A stretch of DNA of 6,576 nt from Solirubrobacterales bacterium (GCA_027314825.1 DAHVAB010000146.1:1-6576); one strand, 5' to 3'; counted from the stretch's first letter, positions 1 through 5,451 are shown. Translations and numbers: made by a program. Notes: generated by a model from the letters alone, not told the origin.

Positions 1-17
1 CCCTGCAAGGACGGTTG

Positions 18-22
18 AAGGA
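18..22 (+). promoter_or_regulatory. Ribosome binding site for the isomerase gene
   Basis: AAGGA ends 7 bases before the GTG at 30. This spacing is good and decides the start. A TTG at 15 lies in the same frame, but the AAGGA before it (7-11) is only 3 bases away. The frame is open to the left edge of the window, so a start further upstream cannot be excluded. Confidence 0.55.
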
Positions 23-29
23 TTATCCA

Positions 30-737
30 GTGCACTGCCTGGCGGCAGCCGGGATGGCGCTCATGCTCAGCGCCTGCGGCGCGACCCACACCTCCGTGCT
101 CTCCACCAGGCAGGCCTCGAACCCGCGGGCGGCGACCGCAAGCCGGCGCAACGGCTCCTGCCACACCGTCGCGGCGCCGCAGCCGCGCGGTCCCCAGCAC
201 CTGCCGCGACCGACCGGGCGGCTGAGCCCGAGCAACACCTACACGGTCGACCTGCACACCAACTGCGGCTCGATCGAGATCAGGCTGGCGGTCGGTCGCG
301 CGCCGCTGATCGCCGCGTCCTTCGCGCACCTGGTCGGCATCGGCTTCTACAACGATCTCACCTTCCACCGTGTCGTCCCCGGTTTCGTCATCCAGGGCGG
401 CGACCCGAACGGCGACGGCTCCGGCGGGCCGGGCTACACGGTCGTGGAACCTCCGCCGCGAAGCCTTCGCTACACGGTCGGCATCGTCGCGATGGCGAAG
501 ACGGCCAGCGATCCCGCCGGCACCGCGGGCAGCCAGTTCTTCATCGTCACCGGCGGGAGGGTGGACCTGCCGCCCGTCTACGCGCTGCTCGGCAAGGTCG
601 TCGGCGGCTGGAAGACGGTGATGGCGATATCCCACGTACACACCGGCCCCGGACCGACCGGCGAAGAAAGCCGGCCGACCACGCCGATCGTGATCAGCAG
701 TGCGACCCTCACGGTCACGCCCTCAGCGGGCTCCTGA
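30..737 (+). CDS. Cyclophilin-type peptidyl-prolyl cis-trans isomerase, predicted lipoprotein
   Basis: This enzyme catalyses cis-trans isomerisation of X-Pro bonds and would help proteins fold on the outer face of the membrane. From the GTG at 30 it is 235 aa. A short hydrophobic stretch ends in the lipobox L-S-A-C (Cys16), giving a lipid-anchored protein. A Pro/Ser/Arg-rich linker follows to about residue 65. The cyclophilin domain runs from about 68 to 225, with F-H-R at 112-114 (Arg114 matches the family's catalytic Arg), Q-G-G-D-P at 122-126, A-M-A-K before the Asp-Pro-Ala-Gly loop, and G-S-Q-F-F-I at 167-172. Late in the domain the text is P-P-V-Y-A-L-L-G-K-V where many bacterial cyclophilins have LDG(K/R)xTVFGKV. 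The signal peptide lacks a positive n-region when started at 30. Starting at TTG 15 adds a Lys, so the start is uncertain by a few codons. The family call is secure; the substrate is unknown. Confidence 0.93.
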   Translation: MHCLAAAGMALMLSACGATHTSVLSTRQASNPRAATASRRNGSCHTVAAPQPRGPQHLPRPTGRLSPSNTYTVDLHTNCGSIEIRLAVGRAPLIAASFAHLVGIGFYNDLTFHRVVPGFVIQGGDPNGDGSGGPGYTVVEPPPRSLRYTVGIVAMAKTASDPAGTAGSQFFIVTGGRVDLPPVYALLGKVVGGWKTVMAISHVHTGPGPTGEESRPTTPIVISSATLTVTPSAGS

Positions 738-768
738 CTGCTGCTCCTATACCTCTCCTGACCGCCAC

Positions 769-793
769 CGCGCCCATAGCGCAGCAGGGCGCG
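769..793 (+). terminator. GC hairpin after the isomerase gene, possible terminator
   Basis: CGCGCCC (769-775) pairs perfectly with GGGCGCG (787-793) around an 11-base loop, starting 31 bases after the isomerase stop. No T-run follows, so an intrinsic terminator is only a guess. T-poor hairpins are common downstream of genes in high-GC actinobacteria. Confidence 0.35.
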
Positions 794-831
794 CTCAATC
801 GTCTCAAACGTGCGCGGTCGGTCGAGCGCTT

Positions 832-1050
832 CGGGGTGCAGGGGACCCGGCTGCGGGGCGTGGAGGACCCGGCTGCGGGGTGGCGGGAACCCGACTGCGG
901 GGTGAGGGGAACCCGGCTGCGGGGTGGCGGGAACCCGACTGCGGGGTGCGGGGGACCCGGCTGCGGGGCGTGGGGGACCCGACTGCGGGGTGCGGGGAAC
1001 CAGGCAGCGGGGTGAGGGGAACCCGGCTGCCGGTGACGGGGACCCGGCCG
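832..1050. repeat. Ten-copy 22-bp G-rich tandem repeat
   Basis: Nine consecutive units of exactly 22 bp start at 832, 854, 876, 898, 920, 942, 964, 986 and 1008, followed by a decayed 21-bp unit at 1030-1050. Each typical unit begins CGGGG(T/C)G, continues with a variable G-rich stretch, and ends (A/G)ACCCG(G/A)CTG. Units 3 and 5 are identical, as are units 4 and 9. Units 1-4 (832-919) match units 6-9 (942-1029) at 80 of 88 positions, so a five-unit, 110-bp block was probably duplicated. The array fills most of the gap between two convergent genes. The period is not a multiple of three, and frames on both strands are open through it only because it lacks stop codons, so coding is unlikely. 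The + strand carries dense G-runs. CCCG and CGGG at each unit boundary could form small 4-bp hairpins. Function unknown. Confidence 0.95.
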
Positions 1051-1066
1051 CCACCGCGGATGGCGG
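1048..1066 (-). terminator. Hairpin just after the two-TM protein gene, possible terminator
   Basis: CCGCCA (1048-1053) pairs with TGGCGG (1061-1066) around a 7-base loop. On the minus strand it begins 10 bases past the stop codon at 1076. No T-run follows. It sits at the edge of the tandem array, so it may instead be array-derived. Confidence 0.3.
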
Positions 1067-1075
1067 GGCGGCGAG

Positions 1076-1681
1076 CTACCGGGCCTTGGCTCGGGCTTGC
1101 CTGCGGCGACCGAAGACCACGAGAACCGCGATCACGGCCGCGACCAGGAAGAAGCCGAGCAGCACGCCTGGCGCGACCCCGATGCCCCCGAACGGCAGCG
1201 CGATCAGCTCGACGATGCCAAGCCCGACCGCCAGCAGGGCGACGATGAGGAGAAGGATCAGGACGATCCCGCGCACGCGCTTTACGATCCCCGCGCTGGC
1301 CGGGGGCAGCAGCAGGCCCATCGCCTGCAGCGCAAACATCTGGCGGCCTGTCGGGGGCGCCTGGCCGAGCCGCTGCACAGCCTGCTTCAGATCGCCGGCG
1401 CGCCGCTCCGCGAGCGCGAGCGAGGCGTCGGCCATGCGCCGGATCTGCATGCGCTCCTGTGGGCGCGCGGCGGCGATCGCGCGCTGAAAGTACGCCCTCG
1501 ACTCCTCCGCCTCAAACCGCTCCGCAGCGCGTGCGCCCAGGATCGCCATCGCCGCCGCCTTGTGACGAGTCTCAGCCTGCAACTCCTCATCGCTGCGATC
1601 CTGCAACGCTTCGATCGCGGCCATTGAGCCGCGCTGCTCGATCCGGATCTGACGCTGCTTGGGAGGCATCGGCCTCGCCAT
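1076..1681 (-). CDS. Unrecognised membrane protein, helical N-domain plus two TM segments
   Basis: This 201-aa protein belongs to no family I can name. Residues 20-108 look wholly helical and highly charged, with an alternation of short amphipathic helices (E-S-R-A-Y-F-Q-R-A-I around 60-69, A-D-A-S-L-A-L-A-E-R around 84-93) that resembles a TPR-like helical hairpin. Two hydrophobic segments follow, about 138-162 and 169-190, then a basic tail (GRRRQARAKAR). The positive-inside pattern predicts both ends in the cytoplasm with a short external loop at 163-168. The ATG at 1681 is preferred because the frame above it runs back through a divergent gene. A second ATG four codons later is also possible. 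No clear Shine-Dalgarno sequence precedes either. The gene diverges from the one at 1746 and converges on the isomerase gene. A role in anchoring a cytoplasmic helical domain to the membrane is inference. Confidence 0.8.
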   Translation of the reverse strand: MARPMPPKQRQIRIEQRGSMAAIEALQDRSDEELQAETRHKAAAMAILGARAAERFEAEESRAYFQRAIAAARPQERMQIRRMADASLALAERRAGDLKQAVQRLGQAPPTGRQMFALQAMGLLLPPASAGIVKRVRGIVLILLLIVALLAVGLGIVELIALPFGGIGVAPGVLLGFFLVAAVIAVLVVFGRRRQARAKAR

Positions 1682-1745
1682 TCTAGGGGGCGCGTGCGCG
1701 ACGCGGCAGCCGCCGAGATATATATCCTCAATGCTCGGAGGGTCC
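1682..1745. promoter_or_regulatory. Divergent promoter region with AT-only palindromic core
   Basis: The 64 bases between the two divergent ATGs hold one AT island in GC-rich surroundings: the perfect 10-bp palindrome GATATATATC at 1717-1726. TATCCT (1723-1728) fits a -10 element for the + gene and would put its transcript start near 1735. On the minus strand the same island gives TATATA. No convincing -35 is visible on either side. For the + gene, GGAGGG (1737-1742) lies 3-4 bases before the ATG at 1746, a short but usable spacing that favours 1746 over the ATG at 1731. Confidence 0.5.
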
Positions 1746-2138
1746 ATGCGCCGCACAACGCTCCTCATCTGCACACTCGCTCTGATGCTGCTCGGCAGCG
1801 TCGGCGTGGCCGTGGCGCCCGCGAGCGCCGCCCTGCCAACCAATGCGCTGAGCGGATTTCCCGAAGCGGGCACGGCGGAACCCTCAACAGAAGAATCGCC
1901 GACCGCATCCGCGACGAGCAGCTCGGAATCCGGCTCAGGGTCGACGATCGTGATCGTAGGCATCGCGGCGGTCGTCCTGCTCGGCGGCATCTCGTTTCTC
2001 ATCGTCAAGGATGCTCGGAAGGTCGCGCCGGAGCCGGAGAGCGTGGGCGGCGGTCTCTCCGAGGCGAAGGCTGCGCAGATGCGAAAGCGGCGTGCCAAGG
2101 CGAAGGCGGCACGCCGGCAGCGTAAGCGGAATCGCTGA
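1746..2138 (+). CDS. Unrecognised type I membrane protein with signal peptide and basic tail
   Basis: This 130-aa protein has a Sec signal peptide (M-R-R start, hydrophobic core 6-24, likely cut after A-S-A at 28). An external linker at 36-66 is rich in Ser, Thr, Glu and Gly, then comes one membrane segment at 67-87. The cytoplasmic tail (88-130) is very basic and ends in A-R-R-Q-R-K-R-N-R. Predicted topology is N-outside, C-inside. The layout and the Arg/Lys-rich ending remind me of hypothetical proteins in Thermoleophilia, but that is memory and not a search result. The reading frame extends upstream to 1659; the start at 1746 is chosen because GGAGGG precedes it and the signal peptide begins there. 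It shares a promoter region with the gene at 1076-1681, whose product also ends in a basic cytoplasmic tail. It ends 46 bases from a convergent gene. Function unknown. Confidence 0.82.
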   Translation: MRRTTLLICTLALMLLGSVGVAVAPASAALPTNALSGFPEAGTAEPSTEESPTASATSSSESGSGSTIVIVGIAAVVLLGGISFLIVKDARKVAPEPESVGGGLSEAKAAQMRKRRAKAKAARRQRKRNR

Positions 2139-2184
2139 TCTGGACCCGGAGCCTCCGTCGGGGCCTCAGCCGGATCGGGACTCT

Positions 2185-2484
2185 CTAGCTGCGCGAGCCG
2201 CCCACGCGTCGCCGCCGGCGCAGCAGCGGCAGCCGGACGCGTGTCGGAGAGGAGGAGCCGCCGTGAGGGCCGCGCCTGCGCGGCCACCTGATCGGGCTGC
2301 GTGGATGCGGGCCGCGCGGCGGTCGTGGCTCCGCCTCGATCCCGCCGTCGCCGCCATCGGAGGCATCGCCGGCATCGTCGTCGTCGTCCGCGGCAGCATC
2401 GGAGCGGAACGGCAGCCACAGCAACAGGGCGGCAGCGGGGATCTTCAGGACGGCCAGCAGGACGATGATGATCCAGATCGACAT
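2185..2484 (-). CDS. Unrecognised small membrane protein with acidic and Pro/Arg-rich stretches
   Basis: This 99-aa protein starts with a single hydrophobic segment (residues 3-24, beginning S-I-W-I-I-I and ending L-W-L-P-F-R). An acidic run with five consecutive Asp follows (33-37, continuing Asp/Gly-rich to about 50), then a Pro/Arg/Gly-rich region (53-99) that ends with five consecutive Arg (89-93). The ATG at 2484 is chosen because the hydrophobic segment starts there and the in-frame stretch above it looks random. AGG lies 6 bases upstream of the ATG on the minus strand. Third codon positions are strongly G/C, which supports coding. No catalytic motif is visible. The charge-segregated tail, acidic then basic, could bind itself or a polyelectrolyte; this is inference. 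The gene converges on the one ending at 2138. Confidence 0.72.
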   Translation of the reverse strand: MSIWIIIVLLAVLKIPAAALLLWLPFRSDAAADDDDDAGDASDGGDGGIEAEPRPPRGPHPRSPIRWPRRRGPHGGSSSPTRVRLPLLRRRRRVGGSRS

Positions 2485-2508
2485 CCCTCGCCTGATGCTA
2501 CTACGGGC

Positions 2509-2529
2509 GCCCAGGCGGTCCGCCCGGGC
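2509..2529 (-). terminator. Strong GC hairpin before the 99-aa protein gene
   Basis: On the minus strand GCCCGGGCG pairs with CGCCTGGGC around the loop GAC: nine base pairs including one G-T wobble. On the plus strand that position is an A-C mismatch, so the structure favours minus-strand RNA. It lies 24 bases upstream of the ATG at 2484 and downstream of the 62-aa gene. It could end the upstream transcript or sit in the leader of the next gene. No T-run. Confidence 0.35.
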
Positions 2530-2563
2530 CACCTGCGACGAGCGCGACCCGTCAGCATCCGGA

Positions 2564-2584
2564 CGCCGGCCGTACACGCCGGCG
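2564..2584 (-). terminator. Perfect 7-bp hairpin after the 62-aa protein gene
   Basis: CGCCGGC (2564-2570) and GCCGGCG (2578-2584) form a perfect stem with a 7-base loop. On the minus strand it begins 112 bases after the stop at 2697. It is a second terminator candidate for that transcript. No T-run follows. Confidence 0.3.
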
Positions 2585-2612
2585 CTCGATCCGCCCCGAC
2601 TCTACTCGCTGG

Positions 2613-2631
2613 TTTACATAACGTAGATTAT
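2613..2631 (-). promoter_or_regulatory. AT-rich patch with -10-like hexamer
   Basis: Fifteen of 19 bases are A or T, in surroundings that are about 70 percent G+C. On the minus strand it contains TAATCT (2625-2630), a -10-like hexamer that could serve the gene starting at 2484, about 135 bases downstream. I see no -35. The two hairpins at 2509-2529 and 2564-2584 would then lie in a leader RNA. Confidence 0.25.
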
Positions 2632-2696
2632 CGAGCGTTGCGTTGTGGTGTCTCAGCTCGCCCCAGGCGCGCTGCCGCCCAGCGCCACAGGGCGTC

Positions 2697-2885
2697 TCAT
2701 GCGTGGCCGCCGAGGGCGAGCAGCCCGACCGCGGCGATCACGGCGACCGCGATGATCATGAGCCCGATCCTGAGCGCCTGCTCGAGGAGCGTCATACGCC
2801 CGCTGGGTGCCTGGCCGTGAGACCGCAGCACGGTGCTGCGCGCCTGCGCGCGCCGGCTCAGCTCGCCGGCGGACGGCGTCTGCAC
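2697..2885 (-). CDS. Unrecognised 62-aa protein with a C-terminal membrane segment
   Basis: From the GTG at 2885 the product has a basic, polar N-half (Q-T-P-S-A-G-E-L-S-R-R, then R-S-T-V-L-R-S to about residue 30), a short amphipathic stretch (M-T-L-L-E-Q-A-L-R, 31-39) and one hydrophobic segment (40-59) that ends the protein at G-G-H-A. This is a tail-anchored layout with the N-terminus in the cytoplasm. The start is chosen by codon use: from GTG onward almost every third base is G or C, while the in-frame stretch from an ATG at 3011 has many A/T third positions. An internal ATG at 2795 would give a 32-aa membrane peptide. No strong ribosome binding site is visible, so coding is likely but not certain. 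Function unknown. Confidence 0.6.
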   Translation of the reverse strand: MQTPSAGELSRRAQARSTVLRSHGQAPSGRMTLLEQALRIGLMIIAVAVIAAVGLLALGGHA

Positions 2886-3022
2886 GCGTGAGCGCCCGCC
2901 GGTCGAGACCGGTGCCTGACGGCCCCGCCCCGTGCTCGCCCTCGAGCGGCTTCGATCTCGGGCAGCCTTCGCAGCGTCGCGTCGCCACGGCTCTTCGCGA
3001 TGGGTCGGCACGGACGACTCAT

Positions 3023-3038
3023 CGGCGCCTGTGCGCCG
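3023..3038 (-). terminator. Hairpin after the 60-aa protein gene, possible terminator
   Basis: CGGCGC (3023-3028) pairs with GCGCCG (3033-3038) around a 4-base loop. It begins 62 bases past the stop at 3101 on the minus strand and has no T-run. The 215 bases from 2886 to 3100 hold nothing else I can support. Confidence 0.3.
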
Positions 3039-3100
3039 TCGCTTGATTCCAGATCCCGGCGCCCGTTCTACAGGTTCGGCGAGCCTTCTGACTCACGACG

Positions 3101-3283
3101 CTAGCCCCGCTCGCGGATCCGCCGTCGCCCCGCATCCCGGGACTTCGCCGGCCGCGGCGGGTAGAGCTTGCGCTCCTCGGGGGTCATCTTGCGAATAGTC
3201 AGGCTGCCTTCCTCCACCTGCTGGCGCACGAGCTCCAGCTTGGCGCGACGCTGCTCAGCTGCACGCTCAGCTTGTGAGATCAT
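3101..3283 (-). CDS. Unrecognised 60-aa charged soluble protein, probably leaderless
   Basis: The product begins with a continuous charged helix (residues 3-25, Q-A-E-R-A-A-E-Q-R-R and on to R-Q-Q-V-E-E), then the compact motif G-S-L-T-I-R-K-M-T-P-E-E-R (26-38), and ends in a Pro/Arg-rich basic tail. There is no signal peptide or membrane segment, so it should be cytoplasmic. The I-R-x-M-T-P-E-E-R pattern looks like a conserved short motif, but I cannot name the family. The ATG at 3283 has no ribosome binding site. Instead an extended -10 element ends 6 bases before it, so the mRNA would begin at or next to the ATG. It lies 162 bases downstream of the sulfatase on the same strand and seems to have its own promoter. 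The small basic format allows a nucleic-acid or protein-binding role, which is speculation. Confidence 0.68.
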   Translation of the reverse strand: MISQAERAAEQRRAKLELVRQQVEEGSLTIRKMTPEERKLYPPRPAKSRDAGRRRIRERG

Positions 3284-3289
3284 GCACTA

Positions 3290-3298
3290 AGTCTAGCA
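3290..3298 (-). promoter_or_regulatory. Extended -10 element for a leaderless gene
   Basis: On the minus strand the bases read TGCTAGACT: an extended -10 (TGn) joined to a TAnnnT hexamer that ends 6 bases before the ATG at 3283. In actinobacteria this spacing is the usual sign of a leaderless transcript starting at the A of ATG. No -35 is visible. Confidence 0.5.
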
Positions 3299-3316
3299 GT
3301 GTCATCGTGCCCATCT

Positions 3317-3336
3317 GGGTGGCCGTTCGGCCCCCC
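3317..3336 (-). terminator. Imperfect hairpin between sulfatase and 60-aa gene
   Basis: GGGTGGCC (3317-3324) pairs with GGCCCCCC (3329-3336) with one internal mismatch and a 4-base loop. It lies about 110 bases past the sulfatase stop on the minus strand and just upstream of the promoter-like element at 3290-3298, where a terminator would separate the two genes. Confidence 0.25.
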
Positions 3337-3387
3337 CACCGCGGCGGCGCCCCGCTCGCACAGGGGCCGTCTGCGATGCCGCATGAG

Positions 3388-3465
3388 TCTCGGCCGCGAG
3401 CGTGACGGCAGCGGCGCGCGAGCCCGTCAGGCCCCACACGGATTCTCAGCCGCGAGCGTGGCGGC
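3388..3465. repeat. Imperfect 22-bp direct repeat at the sulfatase stop codon
   Basis: Bases 3388-3409 and 3444-3465 match at 20 of 22 positions, with start points 56 bp apart. The second copy spans the sulfatase stop codon at 3446-3448 and encodes the last residues of the protein. In the first copy the base matching the stop's T has changed, giving CGA in place of TGA on the minus strand. It looks like a small local duplication of the gene's end. Confidence 0.6.
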
Positions 3466-5440
3466 CATGCGCTCGCAGGCCGCTCTGGCGCCGCCGGCCG
3501 CGCTCGGCCTTCACCCGCTTCGCTCTGAGCGCCGCTTTGCGACGCTGGGCATCCAGGCCGTAGCGCTGTCGCTGCAGCATCGTGTCCAGGCCCGCGCCCA
3601 GCTTGTGGCCTTCACGCTGGCGTTCCAGCAGCGTGCGTCTGCGCTCCGTCGACTTGACCACCGCTTTGGCGGCCGTTTCGAAGTAGTCGGCGAAGCCGCC
3701 CCGATGTGCCTCGTGCAGCCGGCTGGGCAGACGCTCCTGCATCTCCTGCCGCGCCTCACGCACGAGCTTCGCGCGCAGGTGGCGCTCCAGCTGCGTGCCG
3801 GTGCCCGCGAGATTGTCGATCTCCATGCGGCCCGCGGCGCTGCTGTAGTCGTAGAGCTCGGCTTCCTGTCCGCGCTCCAGCACCTTCGTGCTGTCAGGCT
3901 CCCAGTCGGAGTAGAGCGCGAACTTCGAGTGCGGGGTGCGGATAGCGGTGAGATGCAGCGGCGCGTTCGCCGCGTAGAGCTGCACCGCGAACTCCGTGAC
4001 GATCTCGTCGGTGGCATGCAGCACGTACGGCCGACCGGGCGCGCTCGGCTTGCGGAGCATCGAGAGCAGATCGTGGCGGCCGGCGAGGTGCGAGTAGTGG
4101 GGGTCGCGACGCCAGGAGCTCGATTCGGTTGCGATGCTCAACATCAGCGGCGCCACATCCACGCTGGAGGTCAGGCCGCTGCGTGGGCGCCTGCTCGCGG
4201 CGGTGAGCTTGCCCCCGCGCAGGTCCTTGACGATCAGCGGCACCCTGATCGCCTCCTCGTAGACCGCGGCGCCCTTGCCGCGCATCCCGTGCGAGCCGCC
4301 ATACTCGCCGTGATCGGAGGTGAACAGGACGACCGTGTTCGCCGCCAGCTCGGGACGGCGATGCAGAGCCCGCATCACCTGCCCGACATGCTTGTCCACG
4401 TGATGCAGCAGCTTCAGGTAGAGGTCCATGAACGGGGCCCAGGACTCCAGCAGCTGTGGTCCGCTGAACGGAACCTTGCCGAAGGAGACGGCGCTCGTGT
4501 CCTGCTGGGAGAACTGCAGGCGCGGCTTGCGCTGCGCAGTCATCTGCTCGCGCGTCTCGAAGTTCGGCGGCATCTCGTGGACGACGCTCGGAGCCTTCGC
4601 CTCGGCGGCGAAGCGGTCGCTCCAGAAGTACCACCAGGCGATGTCGTGCGGGTTCACGAACGATACGGTCGTGCACCACGGCTTATGCGACGGCGCCCTG
4701 CGCACCCAGTCCTCGAACTGGTGCGTCACGAACGGATCCACGGCCCAGCCCTGGCCCGGCCCCCCGTCCGGAGAGGGGTAGGTGCCTCCGGAGAAGCCGT
4801 AAGGCTCCAGGGCGCCCGCATCCTGGCTCGGCGTCCACAGGTTGTCGCCATGGGTCAGGTGCCACTTGCCATACCACCAGGTCTCGTATCCCTGCTCGCG
4901 CAGCATCGTCCCCCAGGTCGGAAACCCCGGGTCGAGCGTGCTGCCTCCGGTGATCATGCAGCCGGTCTGATGGGTGTAGAGCCCGGTCACGAGCGCCGAG
5001 CGTGCCGGACTGCAGTCGTTGGAGGCGGTGTAGTGGGAGTCGAAGGAGACGCCCCCTCGACGCAGCCGTTCGAGATTCGGCATCAGCCCCGCGGCCATCG
5101 CCGCCGCGGAGAACCATGCGGGCGTGCGCATCTGGTCGACCATGATCAGCAGGATGTTCGGGGGGCGGCGGTAGGGCCCCGGAGCGGACCGGCGCGACCG
5201 GGCCCCTTCCGCCTGATCGCCGGCCCCGCCCCCTGCAGTCCGTTCCGGCGCCTTCTGCTGGTCGGTCCGCCCCTGAGCCAGCCGCGTGCTGCGCCGCGCC
5301 GCCGACAGCCCGCCCGCCCTGCTCGCGACCGAGCCCTTTCCGGAGAGGACCTCTCCGAGCGCGACCCCTCCCCCCAACAGCGCTCCACCGGCCAGCAGCC
5401 CGCTCTTGATCAGCGTCCTGCGGTCGATCGAGGCGCTCAC
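3446..5440 (-). CDS. Tat-exported sulfatase (alkaline phosphatase superfamily)
   Basis: This enzyme hydrolyses a sulfate ester outside the cytoplasm. From the GTG at 5440 it is 664 aa. A Tat signal comes first (D-R-R-T-L-I-K at 6-12, hydrophobic core 14-32), then a low-complexity spacer to about 90. The catalytic domain starts at N-I-L-L-I-M-V-D-Q (metal-binding Asp102, with Gln where many relatives have a second Asp). It contains C-S-P-A-R at 143-147, whose Cys143 is converted to formylglycine, then G-K-W-H (Lys192, His194), P-H-D at 264-266, and T-S-D-H-G-E (Asp376, His377) with Lys389 nearby. A Cys rather than Ser nucleophile implies an oxygen-dependent formylglycine-generating enzyme encoded elsewhere. 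The last 68 residues carry 22 Lys/Arg against 6 Asp/Glu, unusual for an exported enzyme. An in-frame GTG at 5527 would add 29 residues; its codons are G/C-rich at position three, so it remains possible, but 5440 has the good ribosome binding site and puts the twin arginines near the N-terminus. The substrate cannot be read from sequence. Confidence 0.93.
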   Translation of the reverse strand: MSASIDRRTLIKSGLLAGGALLGGGVALGEVLSGKGSVASRAGGLSAARRSTRLAQGRTDQQKAPERTAGGGAGDQAEGARSRRSAPGPYRRPPNILLIMVDQMRTPAWFSAAAMAAGLMPNLERLRRGGVSFDSHYTASNDCSPARSALVTGLYTHQTGCMITGGSTLDPGFPTWGTMLREQGYETWWYGKWHLTHGDNLWTPSQDAGALEPYGFSGGTYPSPDGGPGQGWAVDPFVTHQFEDWVRRAPSHKPWCTTVSFVNPHDIAWWYFWSDRFAAEAKAPSVVHEMPPNFETREQMTAQRKPRLQFSQQDTSAVSFGKVPFSGPQLLESWAPFMDLYLKLLHHVDKHVGQVMRALHRRPELAANTVVLFTSDHGEYGGSHGMRGKGAAVYEEAIRVPLIVKDLRGGKLTAASRRPRSGLTSSVDVAPLMLSIATESSSWRRDPHYSHLAGRHDLLSMLRKPSAPGRPYVLHATDEIVTEFAVQLYAANAPLHLTAIRTPHSKFALYSDWEPDSTKVLERGQEAELYDYSSAAGRMEIDNLAGTGTQLERHLRAKLVREARQEMQERLPSRLHEAHRGGFADYFETAAKAVVKSTERRRTLLERQREGHKLGAGLDTMLQRQRYGLDAQRRKAALRAKRVKAERGRRRQSGLRAHGRHARG

Positions 5441-5446
5441 GGGCCG

Positions 5447-5451
5447 CTCCT
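5447..5451 (-). promoter_or_regulatory. Ribosome binding site that decides the sulfatase start
   Basis: On the minus strand AGGAG lies 6 bases before the GTG at 5440. The alternative GTG at 5527 has no purine-rich sequence at the right distance. Confidence 0.55.

Noticed and set aside
780..840. Short minus-strand coding-like segment (D-R-P-R-T-F-E-T-I-E-R) as a gene remnant
   Set aside because: It is too short, has no recognisable family, and runs straight into the tandem array; composition alone can explain it.
832..1050. CRISPR array
   Set aside because: Units are contiguous with no unique spacers, and no cas gene is nearby.
578..1054. A 158-aa minus-strand open frame, and + strand frames through the same region, with Pro/Gly/Arg repeats
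   Set aside because: The repetitive part is the 22-bp array translated. Because 22 is not a multiple of three, all three frames appear in turn with a 22-residue pattern, and the frames are open only because the unit has no stop codon. The rest overlaps the isomerase gene.
1682..2419. N-terminal extension of the 201-aa membrane protein to 447 aa
   Set aside because: The extension lies antisense to a convincing secreted membrane protein gene (1746-2138) and reads as Ala/Arg-rich low-complexity text, typical of a shadow frame in GC-rich DNA.
2886..3011. Longer form of the 62-aa protein starting at ATG 3011
   Set aside because: Third codon positions in the extra 42 codons are much less G/C-biased than from 2885 onward, and no ribosome binding site was seen.
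3894..4679. Long alternative frames inside the sulfatase (also 4683-5678 on the minus strand and 4428-4781 on the plus strand)
   Set aside because: They lie wholly or largely inside the sulfatase reading frame, which carries all the family motifs in order, and they show no recognisable domain.
3446..5440. Choline sulfatase or another named substrate for the sulfatase
   Set aside because: The catalytic motifs identify the superfamily, but nothing I can read fixes the substrate, so no gene symbol was given.
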